64,000 bases of DNA from assembly GCF_030818545.1 (NCBI RefSeq), contig NZ_JAUTAH010000001.1, positions 1,245,001 to 1,309,000 on the forward strand, written 5' to 3'. Positions 37,184 to 47,927 of this stretch are shown here, one piece after another; position 1 is the first letter of the stretch; the number at the start of each line of letters is the position of its first letter. Both the position numbers and the translations under genes were made by a program. The notes below the pieces were generated by a model. That model was not told the origin of the DNA. It saw nothing but the letters and a program-made list of their open reading frames with translations, and made no database searches. The stretch is from Brevundimonas sp. SORGH_AS_0993. Its GTDB lineage: Bacteria; Pseudomonadota; Alphaproteobacteria; Caulobacterales; Caulobacteraceae.

Positions 37184-39351
37184 ACCGGGTCCTTTCGCGG
37201 CGCGGGCTGGGCGTAGCCCAGGCGCTGGTTCAGCTTCTCGATCAGATCGACCGCCGTGTCGGCGATGACCGAACCGGGCGGATAGACGGCCGCCGCCCCC
37301 ATATCGAGCAGGGGCTGCACGTCCGACGGCGGAATGACGCCGCCGACCACGATCATGATGTCCTCGCGCCCCAGCCTGGCCAGTTCGGCCTTGAGTTCCG
37401 GCACCAGGGTCAGGTGGCCCGCCGCCAGGGACGACGCGCCGACCGCATGAACGTTCTTCTCCACCGCATCGCGCGCGGCCTCGGCCGGGGTCTGGAACAG
37501 GGCGCCGGCCGTGACGTCGAAGCCAAGATCGCCATAGCCGGTGGCGACGACCTTCTGGCCCCGGTCGTGGCCGTCCTGACCCAGTTTGGCGATCAGGATG
37601 CGCGGCGGGCCGCCGTCGTTCTCTACGAAGGCGGCGACCATTTCGCGGGCGCGGGCGACCTTGGGATCGTTCCCCGCCTCTTGTAAATAGACGCCCGAGA
37701 CGGTCTGAACCTTGGCGACGTGACGTCCGAACGCCGCCTCCAGCGCGTCGGAAATCTCACCGACGGTGGCCTTGGCGCGGGCGGCGCGGACGGCCAGCTC
37801 CATCAGATTGGCCTTGCCCCAGGCGCCCTTGGTCAGTTCGGCCAGGGCGGCCTGCGTCGCGGCCTGGTCCCGCTCGGCCCGCAGGCGTCGCAGCTTCTCG
37901 ATCTGGCGAGCGCGGACCTCGGCGTTGTCGACCTTCAGCATCGGAATGTCGTCGACCACAGGGTTCAGATATTTGTTCACCCCCACGACGGTCTGCTGGC
38001 CGGTGTCGATGCGGGCCTGGGTCCGCGCGGCCGATTCCTCGATCCGCAGCTTCGGGATGCCGGCCTCGATGGCCTTGGCCATGCCGCCCAGCCCCTCGAC
38101 CTCCTCCATCAGGGCGCGGGCCTTGGTGGCCAACTCCTGGGTCAGACGTTCGACGTAGAAGCTGCCGCCCCAGGGGTCGATAACGCGGGTCAGGCCGGTC
38201 TCGGCCTGGGCCAGGATCTGGGTGTTGCGCGCGATCCGGGCCGAAAAGTCGGTCGGCAGGGCCAGGGCTTCGTCCAGGGCGTTGGTGTGCAGGCTCTGCG
38301 TCTGGCCGCCCGCCGCCGCCAGACATTCGACCAGGGTGCGGGGCACATTGTTGAACACGTCCTGAGCCGCCAGCGACCAGCCCGAGGTCTGGCAGTGGGT
38401 GCGCAGGGACAGGGACTTGGGATCGACGCCCCCTTCGCGCCGCACGGCCTCGGCCCACAGCAGGCGGCCGGCGCGCATCTTGGCCACCTCCATGAAGTAG
38501 TTCATGCCGATGGCCCAGAAGAAGCTGAGGCGCGGCGCGAAGCGGTCGATCGCCATGCCCGCCGCCTTGCCGGCCCTCAGGTATTCGATCCCGTCCGACA
38601 GGGTGTAGGCCAGTTCGATATCGGCCGAGGCCCCCGCCTCCTGCATATGATAGCCGGAGATGGAGATGGAGTTGAACCGGGGCGTCTCCTTCGCCGTCCA
38701 TTCGAAGATGTCGGCGATGATCCGCATCGAGGGCGCCGGGGGGTAGATGTAGGTGTTGCGGACCATGAACTCCTTCAGAATGTCGTTCTGGATGGTCCCG
38801 GTCAGCTTATCGTGGGGGACGCCCTGCTCCTCGGCGGCGACGACATAGAGGGCCAAGATCGGCAGGACGGCGCCGTTCATGGTCATGGAGACCGACATCT
38901 GGTCCAGCGGAATGCCGTCGAACAGGGTCCGCATGTCCAGGATGGAGTCGATGGCGACGCCCGCCATGCCTACGTCGCCCTTCACCCGCGGGTGGTCCGA
39001 GTCGTAGCCCCGGTGGGTGGCCAGGTCGAAGGCGACCGACAGCCCCTTCTGACCCGCCGCCAGATTGCGGCGATAGAAGGCGTTGGACTCCTCGGCGGTG
39101 GAGAAGCCGGCGTACTGGCGGATGGTCCAGGGCGCGCCCGCATACATGGTCGGATAGGGGCCGCGCACGAAGGGGGCGAAGCCGGGCAGGCCGTGGATGA
39201 AGTCCAGCCCTTCCACTGCGTCCGGCCCATAGGCGGTCTGGACCGTCAGACCCTCGGGCGTGGTCCAGGGCGCGCGGTCGGGGCCCGCGCCTGTGGCGCC
39301 CAGGTCCAGGTCGATCTTGGAGAAGTCGGGGAAGGTCCCAAAGGCGCTCAT
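37180..39351 (-). CDS. mcmA: Methylmalonyl-CoA mutase, large (catalytic) subunit
   Basis: 723 residues. The N-terminal TIM-barrel substrate domain ([60 protein letters not shown]) precedes the C-terminal cobalamin-binding domain, whose lower-axial-ligand motif is LGQDGHDRG (about residue 600) with [15 protein letters not shown]. It converts (R)-methylmalonyl-CoA to succinyl-CoA using adenosylcobalamin. It has four-base ATGA overlaps with the small subunit upstream and mce downstream. No MeaB chaperone gene is seen nearby. Confidence 0.98.
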   Translation of the reverse strand: MSAFGTFPDFSKIDLDLGATGAGPDRAPWTTPEGLTVQTAYGPDAVEGLDFIHGLPGFAPFVRGPYPTMYAGAPWTIRQYAGFSTAEESNAFYRRNLAAGQKGLSVAFDLATHRGYDSDHPRVKGDVGMAGVAIDSILDMRTLFDGIPLDQMSVSMTMNGAVLPILALYVVAAEEQGVPHDKLTGTIQNDILKEFMVRNTYIYPPAPSMRIIADIFEWTAKETPRFNSISISGYHMQEAGASADIELAYTLSDGIEYLRAGKAAGMAIDRFAPRLSFFWAIGMNYFMEVAKMRAGRLLWAEAVRREGGVDPKSLSLRTHCQTSGWSLAAQDVFNNVPRTLVECLAAAGGQTQSLHTNALDEALALPTDFSARIARNTQILAQAETGLTRVIDPWGGSFYVERLTQELATKARALMEEVEGLGGMAKAIEAGIPKLRIEESAARTQARIDTGQQTVVGVNKYLNPVVDDIPMLKVDNAEVRARQIEKLRRLRAERDQAATQAALAELTKGAWGKANLMELAVRAARAKATVGEISDALEAAFGRHVAKVQTVSGVYLQEAGNDPKVARAREMVAAFVENDGGPPRILIAKLGQDGHDRGQKVVATGYGDLGFDVTAGALFQTPAEAARDAVEKNVHAVGASSLAAGHLTLVPELKAELARLGREDIMIVVGGVIPPSDVQPLLDMGAAAVYPPGSVIADTAVDLIEKLNQRLGYAQPAPRKDPV

Positions 39352-40727
39352 TGGGCGGCCTCCTCGAAGGCGGCGGCGAAGCGGATGGGCGCCAGCGCCT
39401 CGAACGTCGCGTCGACGGCGGCCGCTGTGGGCGCGGGCGTTACGGGCGCGGGTCGGACCTGGGGATCGACGAATTGGGTCACGCCGACGATCTGGGCGGC
39501 GCCGTCCTTGAAAGCTTTTTCGGCCAGGGCGCGAGCGCGGGCGACGCGGGGTTGGATCACCTCGCCCTCCAGGCAGGCGACGACGCCGCCCTCGGCCTCA
39601 TAGGCCTGGAACTCCGCCCAGGCGGCCTGGGCCAGTTCGCGGGTGCGGGCGTCCAGATACCAGGCGCCGCTGGCCGGATCGTCCACCCGGCCCAGGTTGG
39701 CTTCCTCCATCAGGATCAGTTGGGTGTTGCGGGCCTGACGCCGGGCGAAGGCGTCCGGCAGACCCGCCGCGCGGGTGAAGCCGTCCAGAACCACCACATC
39801 GGCCCCGCCCACGGCCCCGGCGAAACCCGCGGCGGTCAGGCGCAGCATATTGGGCCAGGGATCACGCGCCGACAGCATTCGCCGAGAGGAGCGCGCCTCA
39901 ATCATCGCCGGCGTCTGGACACCGAAGGCTCTGGACACGCTGGCCCAGACCAGGCGCAGGGCGCGGATCTTGGCCAGGGAATCGAAATAGGCCTGGTCCA
40001 CGACGACGCCCAGCGCCACGCCCTTCAGCGCCGCCGTGACCGACAGGCCCGCCGCCACGGCCGCCTTCACATAGGCCACCGCCGAGGAGGCGGCGAAGGC
40101 CAGTTCCTGAGCGATGGAGCCGCCCGCCTCATGCGTCACGCGGCCCGAGGCCATGAACAGGGTCGCCTCGGGATAGGTCGCGGCCTGGGCCGCCGCCGCC
40201 TGCGCCGTTTCGGCCATCACGGCCTCGAAGTCGCCGGGCGCGCCGCCCGCCTGGGCGTAGGCGGAAATGGGGTCCAGGTGGAAGGCCAGCTTGGCGCGGG
40301 GCGAACCCTTGGCGACGGCCGACAGGGCCTCGGCCGCCCTGGTCCCGTCGAAGCCGGCGTCCAGGGCGACGGGCGCCAACTCCAGCGCCACCCTATCCAG
40401 CACGCGCGCCAACCGTCCGGCGTCCGGCGCGACCGGCCCGGCGATCAGGACCGAGGCCGCGCCGTTCTCCAGATCGGTCAGGATGGCTTGGTTCAGAGCA
40501 TCGGCGTCCTGCCCCTCGATCAGCGTCCGCACATCCCAGGCCCGGCCCTCCGCATCGGACGGCCGGGGCGCGAAGACGGGCGCGCCGCCGGTCGCCGCCC
40601 CATAGAGCGGTCGGGTCGCCAGTTGGTCGGCGTCCAGATGGACCAGGCTTTCCAGCGGTCGGTCCTTCAGCGCCTTGACGGCGGCCTCGCGCCACTCAAG
40701 CGGGGTCGGGACGGCGAAGTCGGTCAT
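39348..40727 (-). CDS. mcmB: Methylmalonyl-CoA mutase, small subunit
   Basis: 459 residues. It is related to the substrate-binding barrel of the large subunit ([80 protein letters not shown]). It ends after the barrel in an Ala/Pro-rich tail and has no cobalamin-binding motif, so it is a non-catalytic partner subunit, shorter than the about 620 residues of classical small subunits. It directly abuts pccA (TGA-ATG, no gap) and overlaps mcmA in an ATGA. Confidence 0.94.
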   Translation of the reverse strand: MTDFAVPTPLEWREAAVKALKDRPLESLVHLDADQLATRPLYGAATGGAPVFAPRPSDAEGRAWDVRTLIEGQDADALNQAILTDLENGAASVLIAGPVAPDAGRLARVLDRVALELAPVALDAGFDGTRAAEALSAVAKGSPRAKLAFHLDPISAYAQAGGAPGDFEAVMAETAQAAAAQAATYPEATLFMASGRVTHEAGGSIAQELAFAASSAVAYVKAAVAAGLSVTAALKGVALGVVVDQAYFDSLAKIRALRLVWASVSRAFGVQTPAMIEARSSRRMLSARDPWPNMLRLTAAGFAGAVGGADVVVLDGFTRAAGLPDAFARRQARNTQLILMEEANLGRVDDPASGAWYLDARTRELAQAAWAEFQAYEAEGGVVACLEGEVIQPRVARARALAEKAFKDGAAQIVGVTQFVDPQVRPAPVTPAPTAAAVDATFEALAPIRFAAAFEEAAQ

Positions 40728-42704
40728 TCAGTCGAACTCCACCAGCACGTCGTCGGCGGCGACCGGATCGCCGGCCTTGGCCTTGACCGCCTTCACCCGG
40801 CCGTCGCGTTCGGCCTTGAGGATGTTCTGCATCTTCATGGCCTCGATGATGGCGACGGTCTCGCCGGACTTGACCTCCTGCCCCTCGGTCACGGGGATGT
40901 CCACGACCAGGCCCGGCATGGGCGACAGCACCAGTCTGGAGGTGTCGGCCGCCTGTTTCTCGGGCAGCAGGGCGTAGAGGTCGGCGACCTCGGGCCGCAG
41001 GACGCGCACCCGCGCGCGGGCCGCGCGGTGCCGGATGTCGAAGCCGTCCGCGACGCGCCGGACTTCCGCGGTGAAGGGTTCGTCGTCCAGCGCCGCCTTG
41101 AACAGCGAAAGGCCCGGCCGCCAGTCGATCTCGGACAGTGAGACGGCTTCCCCGTCGATGACGACGACCAGATCCTCGGCCTCGTCATAGCCGACCTCGA
41201 CCGCATGGGCCGTCTTGTCGATCAGGACGGTCCATTCGGTGCGCTCGCTGGGGTCGCCGTCCTGTTCGGCCACGACCTCGTTCATCGCCACGGCGCAGGC
41301 GATCAGCAGCCGCCGCTGACGCTCCGTCGGCGCCAGACCGTGAAAGCCGTCCGGGAACTCGTCCTTGATATAGCTGGTCGACAGGTTCCCCGACTTGAAC
41401 CGATCCTGATCCATCACCGCCGCCAGGAAGGGGACGTTGTGCCCAAGGCCAGACAGGTGGGTGTCCTCCAGCGCGCGGGCCATGCCCTCGACCGCCGCCT
41501 CGCGCGTTTCGCCCCAGGCGCACAGTTTGGCGATCATGGGGTCGTAGAACAGGCTGATCTCGTCGCCTTCGCGGACGCCGGAATCGTTGCGGACCACATA
41601 GCCGTCCTGCTCCCCCTCCTCGGGCTGCTCGTAGCGCACCAGCCGCCCGATCGAGGGCAGGAAGCCGCGATAGGGGTCTTCGGCGTAGATGCGGCTTTCG
41701 ATGGCCCAGCCGTCGATCTTCAGGTCCTTCTGTTCGAAGGCCAGGGCCTCGCCCCAGGCCGAACGGATCATCTGTTCGACCAGATCGACCCCGGTGATCA
41801 GCTCCGTCACCGGATGCTCGACCTGAAGCCGGGTGTTCATCTCCAGGAAGTAGAAGCTCTTGTCCTGCCCCGCGACGAACTCGACCGTGCCGGCGCTGTC
41901 ATAGTTGACGGCCTGGGCCAGGGCGACGGCCTGCGCCCCCATGGCGGCGCGTGTGGCCTCGTCCAGCAAGGGGCTCGGCGCCTCCTCGATGACCTTCTGG
42001 TTGCGGCGCTGGATCGAGCATTCGCGCTCGAACAGATGGACCACATGGCCGTGCTTGTCGCCCAGCACCTGGATCTCGATGTGGCGCGGATCGACGATGA
42101 ACTTCTCCAGGAAGACCCGGTCGTCGCCAAAGGCGTTCAGCGCCTCGGCCTTCACCGCCGCGAACCCCTCGGCCATGTCGGCGTCCGAATGGGCCACGCG
42201 GATGCCCTTGCCGCCGCCGCCAGCCGAGGCCTTGATCATGATCGGATAGCCGATCTGATTGGCGATCCTGACCGCCTCCTCCGGCGTCTCGATCAGGCCC
42301 ATATGGCCCGGCACGGTCGAGACGCCCGCCTCGGCCGCCAGCTTCTTGGAGCTGATCTTGTCGCCCATGGCCTCGATGGCCTCGGGATTCGGGCCGATGA
42401 AGGCGATCCCCTCGTCCCTCAGCCGCCGCGCGAACCCGGCGTTTTCCGACAGGAACCCAAAGCCCGGATGCACCGCCTGCGCCCCCGTCTGGCGCACCGC
42501 CTCGACGATCTTGTCGGCCAGCAGATACGACTGCGCCGCCGGCGCCGGCCCGATCAGCACCGCCTCGTCGGCCATCTCGACCGCCAGCGACCCGGCGTCC
42601 GCCTCGGAATAGACCTGCACCGTCTGGATGCCCATGCGGCGGCAGGTCTTGATGATCCGAACCGCGATCTCGCCCCGGTTGGCGATGAGGATTTTGGAGA
42701 ACAT
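40728..42704 (-). CDS. pccA: Propionyl-CoA carboxylase alpha subunit (biotin carboxylase / BCCP)
   Basis: 658 residues. Biotin carboxylase domain (KILIANRGEIAVRIIKTCRR; ATP-grasp KASAGGGGKGIRVAHSDADM; RECSIQRRNQKVIEEAPSPL), BT linker domain, and a C-terminal biotinyl domain with the biotin lysine in EAMKMQN (Lys624). It carboxylates propionyl-CoA with PccB. I chose the ATG at 42704. It follows the embedded RNase H-fold gene by 35 bases and abuts mcmB, all in one transcript. Confidence 0.97.
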   Translation of the reverse strand: MFSKILIANRGEIAVRIIKTCRRMGIQTVQVYSEADAGSLAVEMADEAVLIGPAPAAQSYLLADKIVEAVRQTGAQAVHPGFGFLSENAGFARRLRDEGIAFIGPNPEAIEAMGDKISSKKLAAEAGVSTVPGHMGLIETPEEAVRIANQIGYPIMIKASAGGGGKGIRVAHSDADMAEGFAAVKAEALNAFGDDRVFLEKFIVDPRHIEIQVLGDKHGHVVHLFERECSIQRRNQKVIEEAPSPLLDEATRAAMGAQAVALAQAVNYDSAGTVEFVAGQDKSFYFLEMNTRLQVEHPVTELITGVDLVEQMIRSAWGEALAFEQKDLKIDGWAIESRIYAEDPYRGFLPSIGRLVRYEQPEEGEQDGYVVRNDSGVREGDEISLFYDPMIAKLCAWGETREAAVEGMARALEDTHLSGLGHNVPFLAAVMDQDRFKSGNLSTSYIKDEFPDGFHGLAPTERQRRLLIACAVAMNEVVAEQDGDPSERTEWTVLIDKTAHAVEVGYDEAEDLVVVIDGEAVSLSEIDWRPGLSLFKAALDDEPFTAEVRRVADGFDIRHRAARARVRVLRPEVADLYALLPEKQAADTSRLVLSPMPGLVVDIPVTEGQEVKSGETVAIIEAMKMQNILKAERDGRVKAVKAKAGDPVAADDVLVEFD

Positions 42705-42739
42705 GATCGTCCTTGCAGTCTTGGATTCGCCGAAAGATG

Positions 42740-43366
42740 CTATTCGGGCCAAAAATAATGCACGTTATCGACGAGTGAGACATTGGGCGACTTCTGCCCC
42801 TGCGCCGGGATTGTCGTAAGATCAAACTTCCACATGCCACGACATGCCCGATCCGCAGCCCATCCTGAAAGCAAGGCGTCGAACTCATGCTCATTCGCCG
42901 GGGATATTTGGGCCTCTAGTGCTTCGGTAAGCCACAGTATTGCGGCGTGCGATTTCGACACCTCGCGAGGATAGGCTTCTCCTTTAGCAACCTGCTCCCA
43001 CAGCACCTTGGGGTGCGTCTCCGTCAGCAAAAGATCGGGCCACAAGGTGCGTAGCCGCACCGCTAGCGTGGCGCCTTGGACAGCCATCGACCCATAAAGT
43101 CCGTTGGAGCAAACAACACTGCTTCTGCGAGTTGGAAACCTCGCGCGAAGATACTGATCCGCTCCACGCCACCCCGATTTTGTGGTCTGCCAGAACAGGA
43201 GCGTGTCGATACCTGCTCCGTCAGGAACACGACCACTGAGCTCATGCACAACCCAGTCGATAGCCTCGTCAACAGAGCTGACGGTCGTGGACCACGACGC
43301 CTCATTGGTGACAATCGCACAGCCAAAGCCGTTCGCTCCACCGGGGTCAAAGCCGAGAGTAATCAC
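42740..43366 (-). CDS. DUF429-like (RNase H-fold) protein embedded in the propionate operon
   Basis: 208 residues. It starts with GTG at 43366, sharing GTGA with the pccB stop. The N-terminal [15 protein letters not shown] (Asp7), GIDTLLFW (Asp54), TETHPKVLW (Glu116) and [13 protein letters not shown] (Asp163) follow the order of acidic and ETHP motifs in DUF429 and RNase H-like families. No enzymatic role is established. A hand count of 42781-43140 gives 208 G+C of 360 (58%), clearly below the neighbouring pcc genes, and codon use is correspondingly mixed. It looks like a later insertion that kept translational coupling; no mobile-element scars are visible. Confidence 0.85.
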   Translation of the reverse strand: MITLGFDPGGANGFGCAIVTNEASWSTTVSSVDEAIDWVVHELSGRVPDGAGIDTLLFWQTTKSGWRGADQYLRARFPTRRSSVVCSNGLYGSMAVQGATLAVRLRTLWPDLLLTETHPKVLWEQVAKGEAYPREVSKSHAAILWLTEALEAQISPANEHEFDALLSGWAADRACRGMWKFDLTTIPAQGQKSPNVSLVDNVHYFWPE

Positions 43367-44898
43367 AGCGGAATATTGTCGTGCTTCTTCCAGGGGTTCG
43401 CCTGGACCTTGTTCTTCAGCGTCCGCAGGGCCTTCACCAGCCGCCGCCGCGTGCCGTGGGGCATGATGACGTCGTCGATATAGCCCAGGCCCGCCGCCAC
43501 GAACGGATTGGCGAACCTGTCCTTGTACTCGGCCTCGCGCGCGGCCAGGGCCGCCGGATCGCCGGCCTCCTTGCGGAAGATGATCTCGACCGCCCCCTTG
43601 GCGCCCATGACCGCGATCTCGGCGGTGGGCCAGGCGTAGTTGACGTCGCCGCGCAGGTGTTTGGAGCTCATCACGTCATAGGCGCCGCCATAGGCCTTGC
43701 GCGTGATCAGGGTCAGTTTCGGCACCGTCGCCTCGGCATAGGCGAACAGCAGCTTGGCCCCGTGTTTGATCAGGGCGCCGTATTCCTGCTTGGTGCCCGG
43801 CATGAAGCCCGGCACGTCCACCAGCGTCACCAGCGGAATGTCGAAGGCGTCGCAGAAGCGCACGAACCGCGCGGCTTTGCGGCTTGAATCGATGTCCAGC
43901 ACGCCCGCCAGCACCTGGGGCTGGTTGGCGACGATCCCGACCGTCTGGCCGTCCAGCCGGCCGAAGCCGGTGATGATGTTCCTGGCGAAGTCGGCCCCGA
44001 TCTCGAAGAAGTCGGCCTCGTCGACCACCTTCAGGATCAGCTCCTTCATGTCATAGGGCTGGTTCGGATTGGCCGGGATCAGGGTGTCCAGCGACGGCTC
44101 GTCCCGTTCCGGCTCGTCATAGCTCTCGCGCACCGGCGGCTTTTCGCGGTTCGACAGCGGCAGGAAGCCGATCAGGCGGCGGACCTCCGACAGGGCCTCC
44201 AGATCGTTCTCGAACGCGCCGTCCGCCACGCCCGACTTGCCGGCATGAACGCGGGCGCCGCCCAGGTCCTCGTGGCTGACCACCTCGTTGGTGACGGTCT
44301 TCACCACATCGGGGCCGGTGACGTACATGTAGGAGGTGTCCTTCACCATGAAGATGAAGTCGGTGATGGCGGGCGAATAGACGTCGCCGCCCGCGCAAGG
44401 GCCCATGATGACGCTGATCTGAGGGATGACGCCGCTGGCCAGGGTGTTCTGCAGGAAGATGTCGGCGTAACCCGCCAGGCTCTCGACCCCTTCCTGAATC
44501 CGCGCGCCCCCGGCGTCGAACAGGCCGATGATGGGCGCGCCCGTGGTCAGGGCCATCTTCTGCAGCTTGACGATCTTGGCCGCGTGGGCGCCCGAGAGGG
44601 AGCCGCCGAAGACGGTGAAGTCCTTGGAGAAGACATAGACCAGGCGGCCGTTGATCGTGCCGCGACCCGTCACCACGCCGTCGCCGGGGATGCGCTGGTC
44701 CTGCATGCCGAAGTCGTGGCTGCGGTGCTCGACGAACATATCGGTCTCCTCGAAGGAGCCCTCGTCCAGCAGCACGTCGATACGTTCGCGCGCCGTCAGC
44801 TTGCCCTTGGCGTGCTGGGCGGCGATACGCTTGTCGCCACCGCCCAGGCGCGCGGCGGCGCGACGACGCTCCAGTTCTTCAAGGATGGCTTGAGTCAT
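43363..44898 (-). CDS. pccB: Propionyl-CoA carboxylase beta subunit
   Basis: 511 residues, the usual length. Acetyl/propionyl carboxyltransferase: [80 protein letters not shown] and [20 protein letters not shown]. It transfers CO2 from carboxybiotin to propionyl-CoA. The ATG at 44898 ([12 protein letters not shown]) is the conserved start. It heads the pccB-x-pccA-mcmB-mcmA-mce operon and is divergent from pccR, with TTTGCAAA-type sites in the 131-base gap. Confidence 0.98.
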   Translation of the reverse strand: MTQAILEELERRRAAARLGGGDKRIAAQHAKGKLTARERIDVLLDEGSFEETDMFVEHRSHDFGMQDQRIPGDGVVTGRGTINGRLVYVFSKDFTVFGGSLSGAHAAKIVKLQKMALTTGAPIIGLFDAGGARIQEGVESLAGYADIFLQNTLASGVIPQISVIMGPCAGGDVYSPAITDFIFMVKDTSYMYVTGPDVVKTVTNEVVSHEDLGGARVHAGKSGVADGAFENDLEALSEVRRLIGFLPLSNREKPPVRESYDEPERDEPSLDTLIPANPNQPYDMKELILKVVDEADFFEIGADFARNIITGFGRLDGQTVGIVANQPQVLAGVLDIDSSRKAARFVRFCDAFDIPLVTLVDVPGFMPGTKQEYGALIKHGAKLLFAYAEATVPKLTLITRKAYGGAYDVMSSKHLRGDVNYAWPTAEIAVMGAKGAVEIIFRKEAGDPAALAAREAEYKDRFANPFVAAGLGYIDDVIMPHGTRRRLVKALRTLKNKVQANPWKKHDNIPL

Positions 44899-44965
44899 GA
44901 TGAGTTTGCGCCTCTTGTTCGTGGGGCAAGGCGTGGCGCCTTCATCGCAAATAGGCAAACGCAAC

Positions 44966-44973
44966 TTTGCAAA
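44966..44973. promoter_or_regulatory. TTTGCAAA box, candidate PccR site 1
   Basis: A perfect self-complementary TTTGCAAA lies in the pccB/pccR gap. TTTGCAAA is, to my knowledge, the motif described for PccR of Rhodobacter sphaeroides. Confidence 0.75.
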
Positions 44974-44992
44974 AAGTGCGGAACTGCGGCGA

Positions 44993-45000
44993 CTTGCAAA
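44993..45000. promoter_or_regulatory. CTTGCAAA box, candidate PccR site 2
   Basis: CTTGCAAA matches TTTGCAAA at seven of eight positions, 27 bases (under three helical turns) from site 1. Confidence 0.6.
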
Positions 45001-45014
45001 GGACCCCGCGATGA

Positions 45015-45022
45015 TCTGCAAA
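45015..45022. promoter_or_regulatory. TCTGCAAA box, candidate PccR site 3
   Basis: TCTGCAAA matches the box at seven of eight positions and is followed directly by GTTGCGAA, which runs into the pccR start codon. Its position suggests autoregulation. Confidence 0.6.
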
Positions 45023-45029
45023 GTTGCGA

Positions 45030-46475
45030 ATGGCTGAGAAACTCTTTCTGGGCGCCAAGCTGCGAAAGCTGCGCGAGGCGCGCGGCTGGACGCTGGAGGC
45101 GTGCGCCGAGCGGCTGGGACTGTCGCCGTCCTATCTGTCGCAACTGGAGACGAACCAGCGGCCGGCGACGGCGCGGGTGCTGATCGCCCTGACCCGCGCC
45201 TTCCATGTGGACGCCAGCCTGTTCGACCTGGAGGGCGACGCCCGGCTGATCGCCGATCTGCGCGAGGCGACGACCGACATCGCCGGGCCGGTCAGCGGCG
45301 GGGCCGAACCGCCCAGCGCGGCCGAGCTGAAACAGGCGGTCGCCAACACCCCGCGCCTGGCCCGACAGTTCCTGGCCCTGCACCAGACCTTCCGTCGGCT
45401 GGACGAGCGGGTGAAGGCGCTGGACGACACGCTGGGCCGGGACGAACGCGGCGCGGCGGCGGCCCTGCTGCCCTATGAAGAGGTGCGCGACTTCTTCCAC
45501 TACCGCGACAACTACATCGACGGACTGGACACGGCGGCCGAGGCCCTGGCCGAAACCCTGGCCCAGACCCTGCCGCCGGACGGCCAACTGGAGCGGCGGC
45601 TGGAGGCGGCCCTGGCCCAGGTCCACGGCGTGCGGGTGGTCAATGTGGCGGGCCAGGCGGCGCTGCGGCGCTACGATCCGACCAGCCGGGTCCTGTCGCT
45701 GGACGCCTGGCAGCCCGGCGCGACGCGGGCTTTCCAGATGGCGCACCAACTGGCCCTGCTGTCGTTCCGCGACGGGATCGAGGCCGAACTGGACCAAGCG
45801 GCCTTCCGCACCGAGGCGGCGCGCGCCGTGGCCCGCGTCGGCCTGGCCAACTATGCGGCGGGCGCGCTGCTGTTGCCCTATCGCGCCTTTCTGGAGGCGG
45901 CGCGGGCGGAGCGGCACGACATCGACCGCCTGCGAACCCGGTTCCAGGTCAGTTTCGAACAGGTCTGCCACCGGCTGTCGACGCTGCAACGGCCCGGCTG
46001 GCGCGGCGTGCCCTTCTACTTCGCCCGGGTGGACATGGCGGGAAACATCACCAAGCGGCACAGCGCCACACGGTTCCAGTTCGCCCGCTTCGGCGGCGCC
46101 TGTCCGCTGTGGAACGTCCACGAAGCCTTCGCCGCGCCGGACCGGATCGGGGTGCAGCTGGCCGAGATGCCGGACGGATCGCGCTACATCTCCATCGCCC
46201 GTTCGGTCTCCAAACCCAGCGGCTCCTACCTGGCCGAAGACCGGCGCTACGCCCTGTCCCTGGGCTGCGAGATCGAACACGCCGGATCGCTGGTCTATGC
46301 GGCCGGGCTGGACCTGAACGGGCCGGCGACGCGGATCGGCGTCAGCTGCCGGATCTGCGAGCGCACCGACTGCACCCAGCGCGCCTTCCCGCCGCTGGAC
46401 CGGGCGCTGCACGTCTCGGAGAACGAGCGCGGCGTTGTGCCCTATCGGCTGGAGGGGCAGGAGCCGGATCGCTGA
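45030..46475 (+). CDS. pccR: PccR-type regulator of propionyl-CoA carboxylase (ScfR family)
   Basis: 481 residues from the ATG at 45030. XRE helix-turn-helix at about residues 8-62 ([36 protein letters not shown]), then an IrrE-like central domain and a DUF2083 C-terminus ([44 protein letters not shown]). This is the architecture of PccR, which responds to propionyl-CoA level and controls pccB. Divergence from pccB and TTTGCAAA-like boxes in between support the name. It is a paralogue of the aceA-linked regulator at 18497. Confidence 0.92.
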   Translation: MAEKLFLGAKLRKLREARGWTLEACAERLGLSPSYLSQLETNQRPATARVLIALTRAFHVDASLFDLEGDARLIADLREATTDIAGPVSGGAEPPSAAELKQAVANTPRLARQFLALHQTFRRLDERVKALDDTLGRDERGAAAALLPYEEVRDFFHYRDNYIDGLDTAAEALAETLAQTLPPDGQLERRLEAALAQVHGVRVVNVAGQAALRRYDPTSRVLSLDAWQPGATRAFQMAHQLALLSFRDGIEAELDQAAFRTEAARAVARVGLANYAAGALLLPYRAFLEAARAERHDIDRLRTRFQVSFEQVCHRLSTLQRPGWRGVPFYFARVDMAGNITKRHSATRFQFARFGGACPLWNVHEAFAAPDRIGVQLAEMPDGSRYISIARSVSKPSGSYLAEDRRYALSLGCEIEHAGSLVYAAGLDLNGPATRIGVSCRICERTDCTQRAFPPLDRALHVSENERGVVPYRLEGQEPDR

Positions 46476-46539
46476 CAAGAAGGGTTACGGGCGGTCATCC
46501 GGCCTCGACAAGGCGGCGTCGGGCCGGTTGAATCGGACC

Positions 46540-47586
46540 ATGACCAGATCCTCCTCCTCCGCCCCGCTGGGCGTCGCCCTGATCGGCTATGGCTTGGCGG
46601 GCCAGACCTTTCACGCCCCCTTGATCGCCGCGACGCCCGGCCTGGCCCTGCGCGTCGTCGTGTCTTCCCGTCCCGAGGCGGTGCTGGCCGACCTGCCCCA
46701 GGTCGAGGTTCTTGCGGACCTGGACGCGGCCCTGGCGCGCGCCGACATCGACCTGATCGTCGTCGCCACGCCCGACGCCCTGCACGCCGAACAGTCGATC
46801 GCCGCCTTGAAGGCCTGCAAGTCGGTGGTGGTGGACAAGCCCTTCGCCGCCACGCTTGAACAGGCCGAGGCCGTCGCCGCCCTGGCCGCCCAGGCGCCCG
46901 GCGTATTCAGCGTGTTCCAGAATCGCCGATGGGACGCCGACTTCCTGACCCTGCGTCGCCTGATCGCCGACGGAGCCCTGGGCGAGATCGCGGTGTTCGA
47001 GAGCCATTTCGACCGTTTTCGCCCCGCCGTGACCGACCGCTGGAAGGACAGGCGCGACGGCGGGGTCTGGGCCGACCTGGGGCCGCATCTGATCGACCAG
47101 GCGGTCCAGCTGTTCGGGCCGCCGCTGGGCGTCTATGCCGACCTCCAGCCCCAGCGGAAAGACGCCACTACCATCGACTACGCCCACGTCCTGCTGCGTT
47201 ACGACCGACTGCGGGTGATCCTGAACATGGGCCATCTGGCGGCCGACAGCGATCTGCGCTTCGCCGTCCACGGCACGGGCGGCAGCTTCCTCAAGCACGG
47301 CCTGGATCCGCAGGAGGCCCAGTCGAAAGCCGGCCTGCGTCCCGGCGACGCCGACTGGGGCGTTGATCCGTCGCCGGGCGCCCTGGTCCGCGTGGTCGAG
47401 GGCGAGACCCGGCGCACGACGGTCCCGCCCGAACGCGGCGACTATCCCGCCTTCTACGCCGGCCTGCGCGACGCCATGCGCGGCCAGGTCCCGCCGCCGG
47501 TCCCCGCCGACCAGGCCCTGAGCGTCATGCGGATTCTGGACGCGGGCCTGCGCAGCGCCGCCGAACGTCGGGAAATCGCGCTATAG
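46540..47586 (+). CDS. Gfo/Idh/MocA family oxidoreductase
   Basis: 348 residues from the ATG at 46540. The NAD(P)-binding Rossmann start is GVALIGYGLAGQTFHAPLIA, followed by VVATPDALHAEQSIAALKAC and KSVVVDKPFAATLEQAEAVA; the C-terminal substrate domain contains DGGVWADLGPHLIDQAVQLF. The SHFDRFRP and ADLGPHLIDQ features place it with YdgJ-like members; the sugar or polyol substrate is unknown. It lies 64 bases after pccR and could be read from its promoter. Confidence 0.92.
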   Translation: MTRSSSSAPLGVALIGYGLAGQTFHAPLIAATPGLALRVVVSSRPEAVLADLPQVEVLADLDAALARADIDLIVVATPDALHAEQSIAALKACKSVVVDKPFAATLEQAEAVAALAAQAPGVFSVFQNRRWDADFLTLRRLIADGALGEIAVFESHFDRFRPAVTDRWKDRRDGGVWADLGPHLIDQAVQLFGPPLGVYADLQPQRKDATTIDYAHVLLRYDRLRVILNMGHLAADSDLRFAVHGTGGSFLKHGLDPQEAQSKAGLRPGDADWGVDPSPGALVRVVEGETRRTTVPPERGDYPAFYAGLRDAMRGQVPPPVPADQALSVMRILDAGLRSAAERREIAL

Positions 47587-47792
47587 CCCCCTACCGCGAG
47601 TGCATTCGACCGTCGCGCTATTCTCATGCAATCCTCTGATGTGACGGCTGAACGCCCTCACGGACGCCGAATTGCAGCCTGTCCCTCTCTCTGCCGACAC
47701 GCGCGGACGAGAGGCTGCGCCGCGCCGACGAAATGGATAGGCGCGCCCCGAGATGCGGACGAACCGAGCGCGGATGCAGCCCGTGGCGAAGG

Positions 47793-47879
47793 TGGTGCGG
47801 GCAGCCGGGATCGAACCGGCAAGGGCTTGCGCCCGGCAGATTTTAAGTCTGCTGCGTCTACCAGTTTCGCCATGCCCGC
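47793..47879 (-). tRNA. tRNA-Leu (anticodon UAA)
   Basis: Read on the minus strand it starts GCGGGCATGGCGAAACTGG, has a leucine-type long variable arm, anticodon UAA within the loop ACTTAAAAT, the T-arm GGTTCGATCC, and an acceptor stem GCGGGCA/TGCCCGC. The discriminator A and CCA end are encoded (47793-47796). The class II long variable arm agrees with leucine. The 47587-47792 interval after the oxidoreductase holds no gene I can support. Confidence 0.97.
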
Positions 47880-47927
47880 GAACCGGCCCGGCTGTATAGC
47901 CAGAACCGATCCGAAGGGCCAAGCGGC

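Noticed and set aside
44974..44992. A fourth TTTGCAAA box that would give the tight pairing recalled for PccR
   Set aside because: The bases at the expected spacing (GCGGAACT) do not match.
47587..47792. Possible small gene or RNA between the oxidoreductase and tRNA-Leu
   Set aside because: No start with a ribosome site, no stable fold and no repeat recognised by eye.
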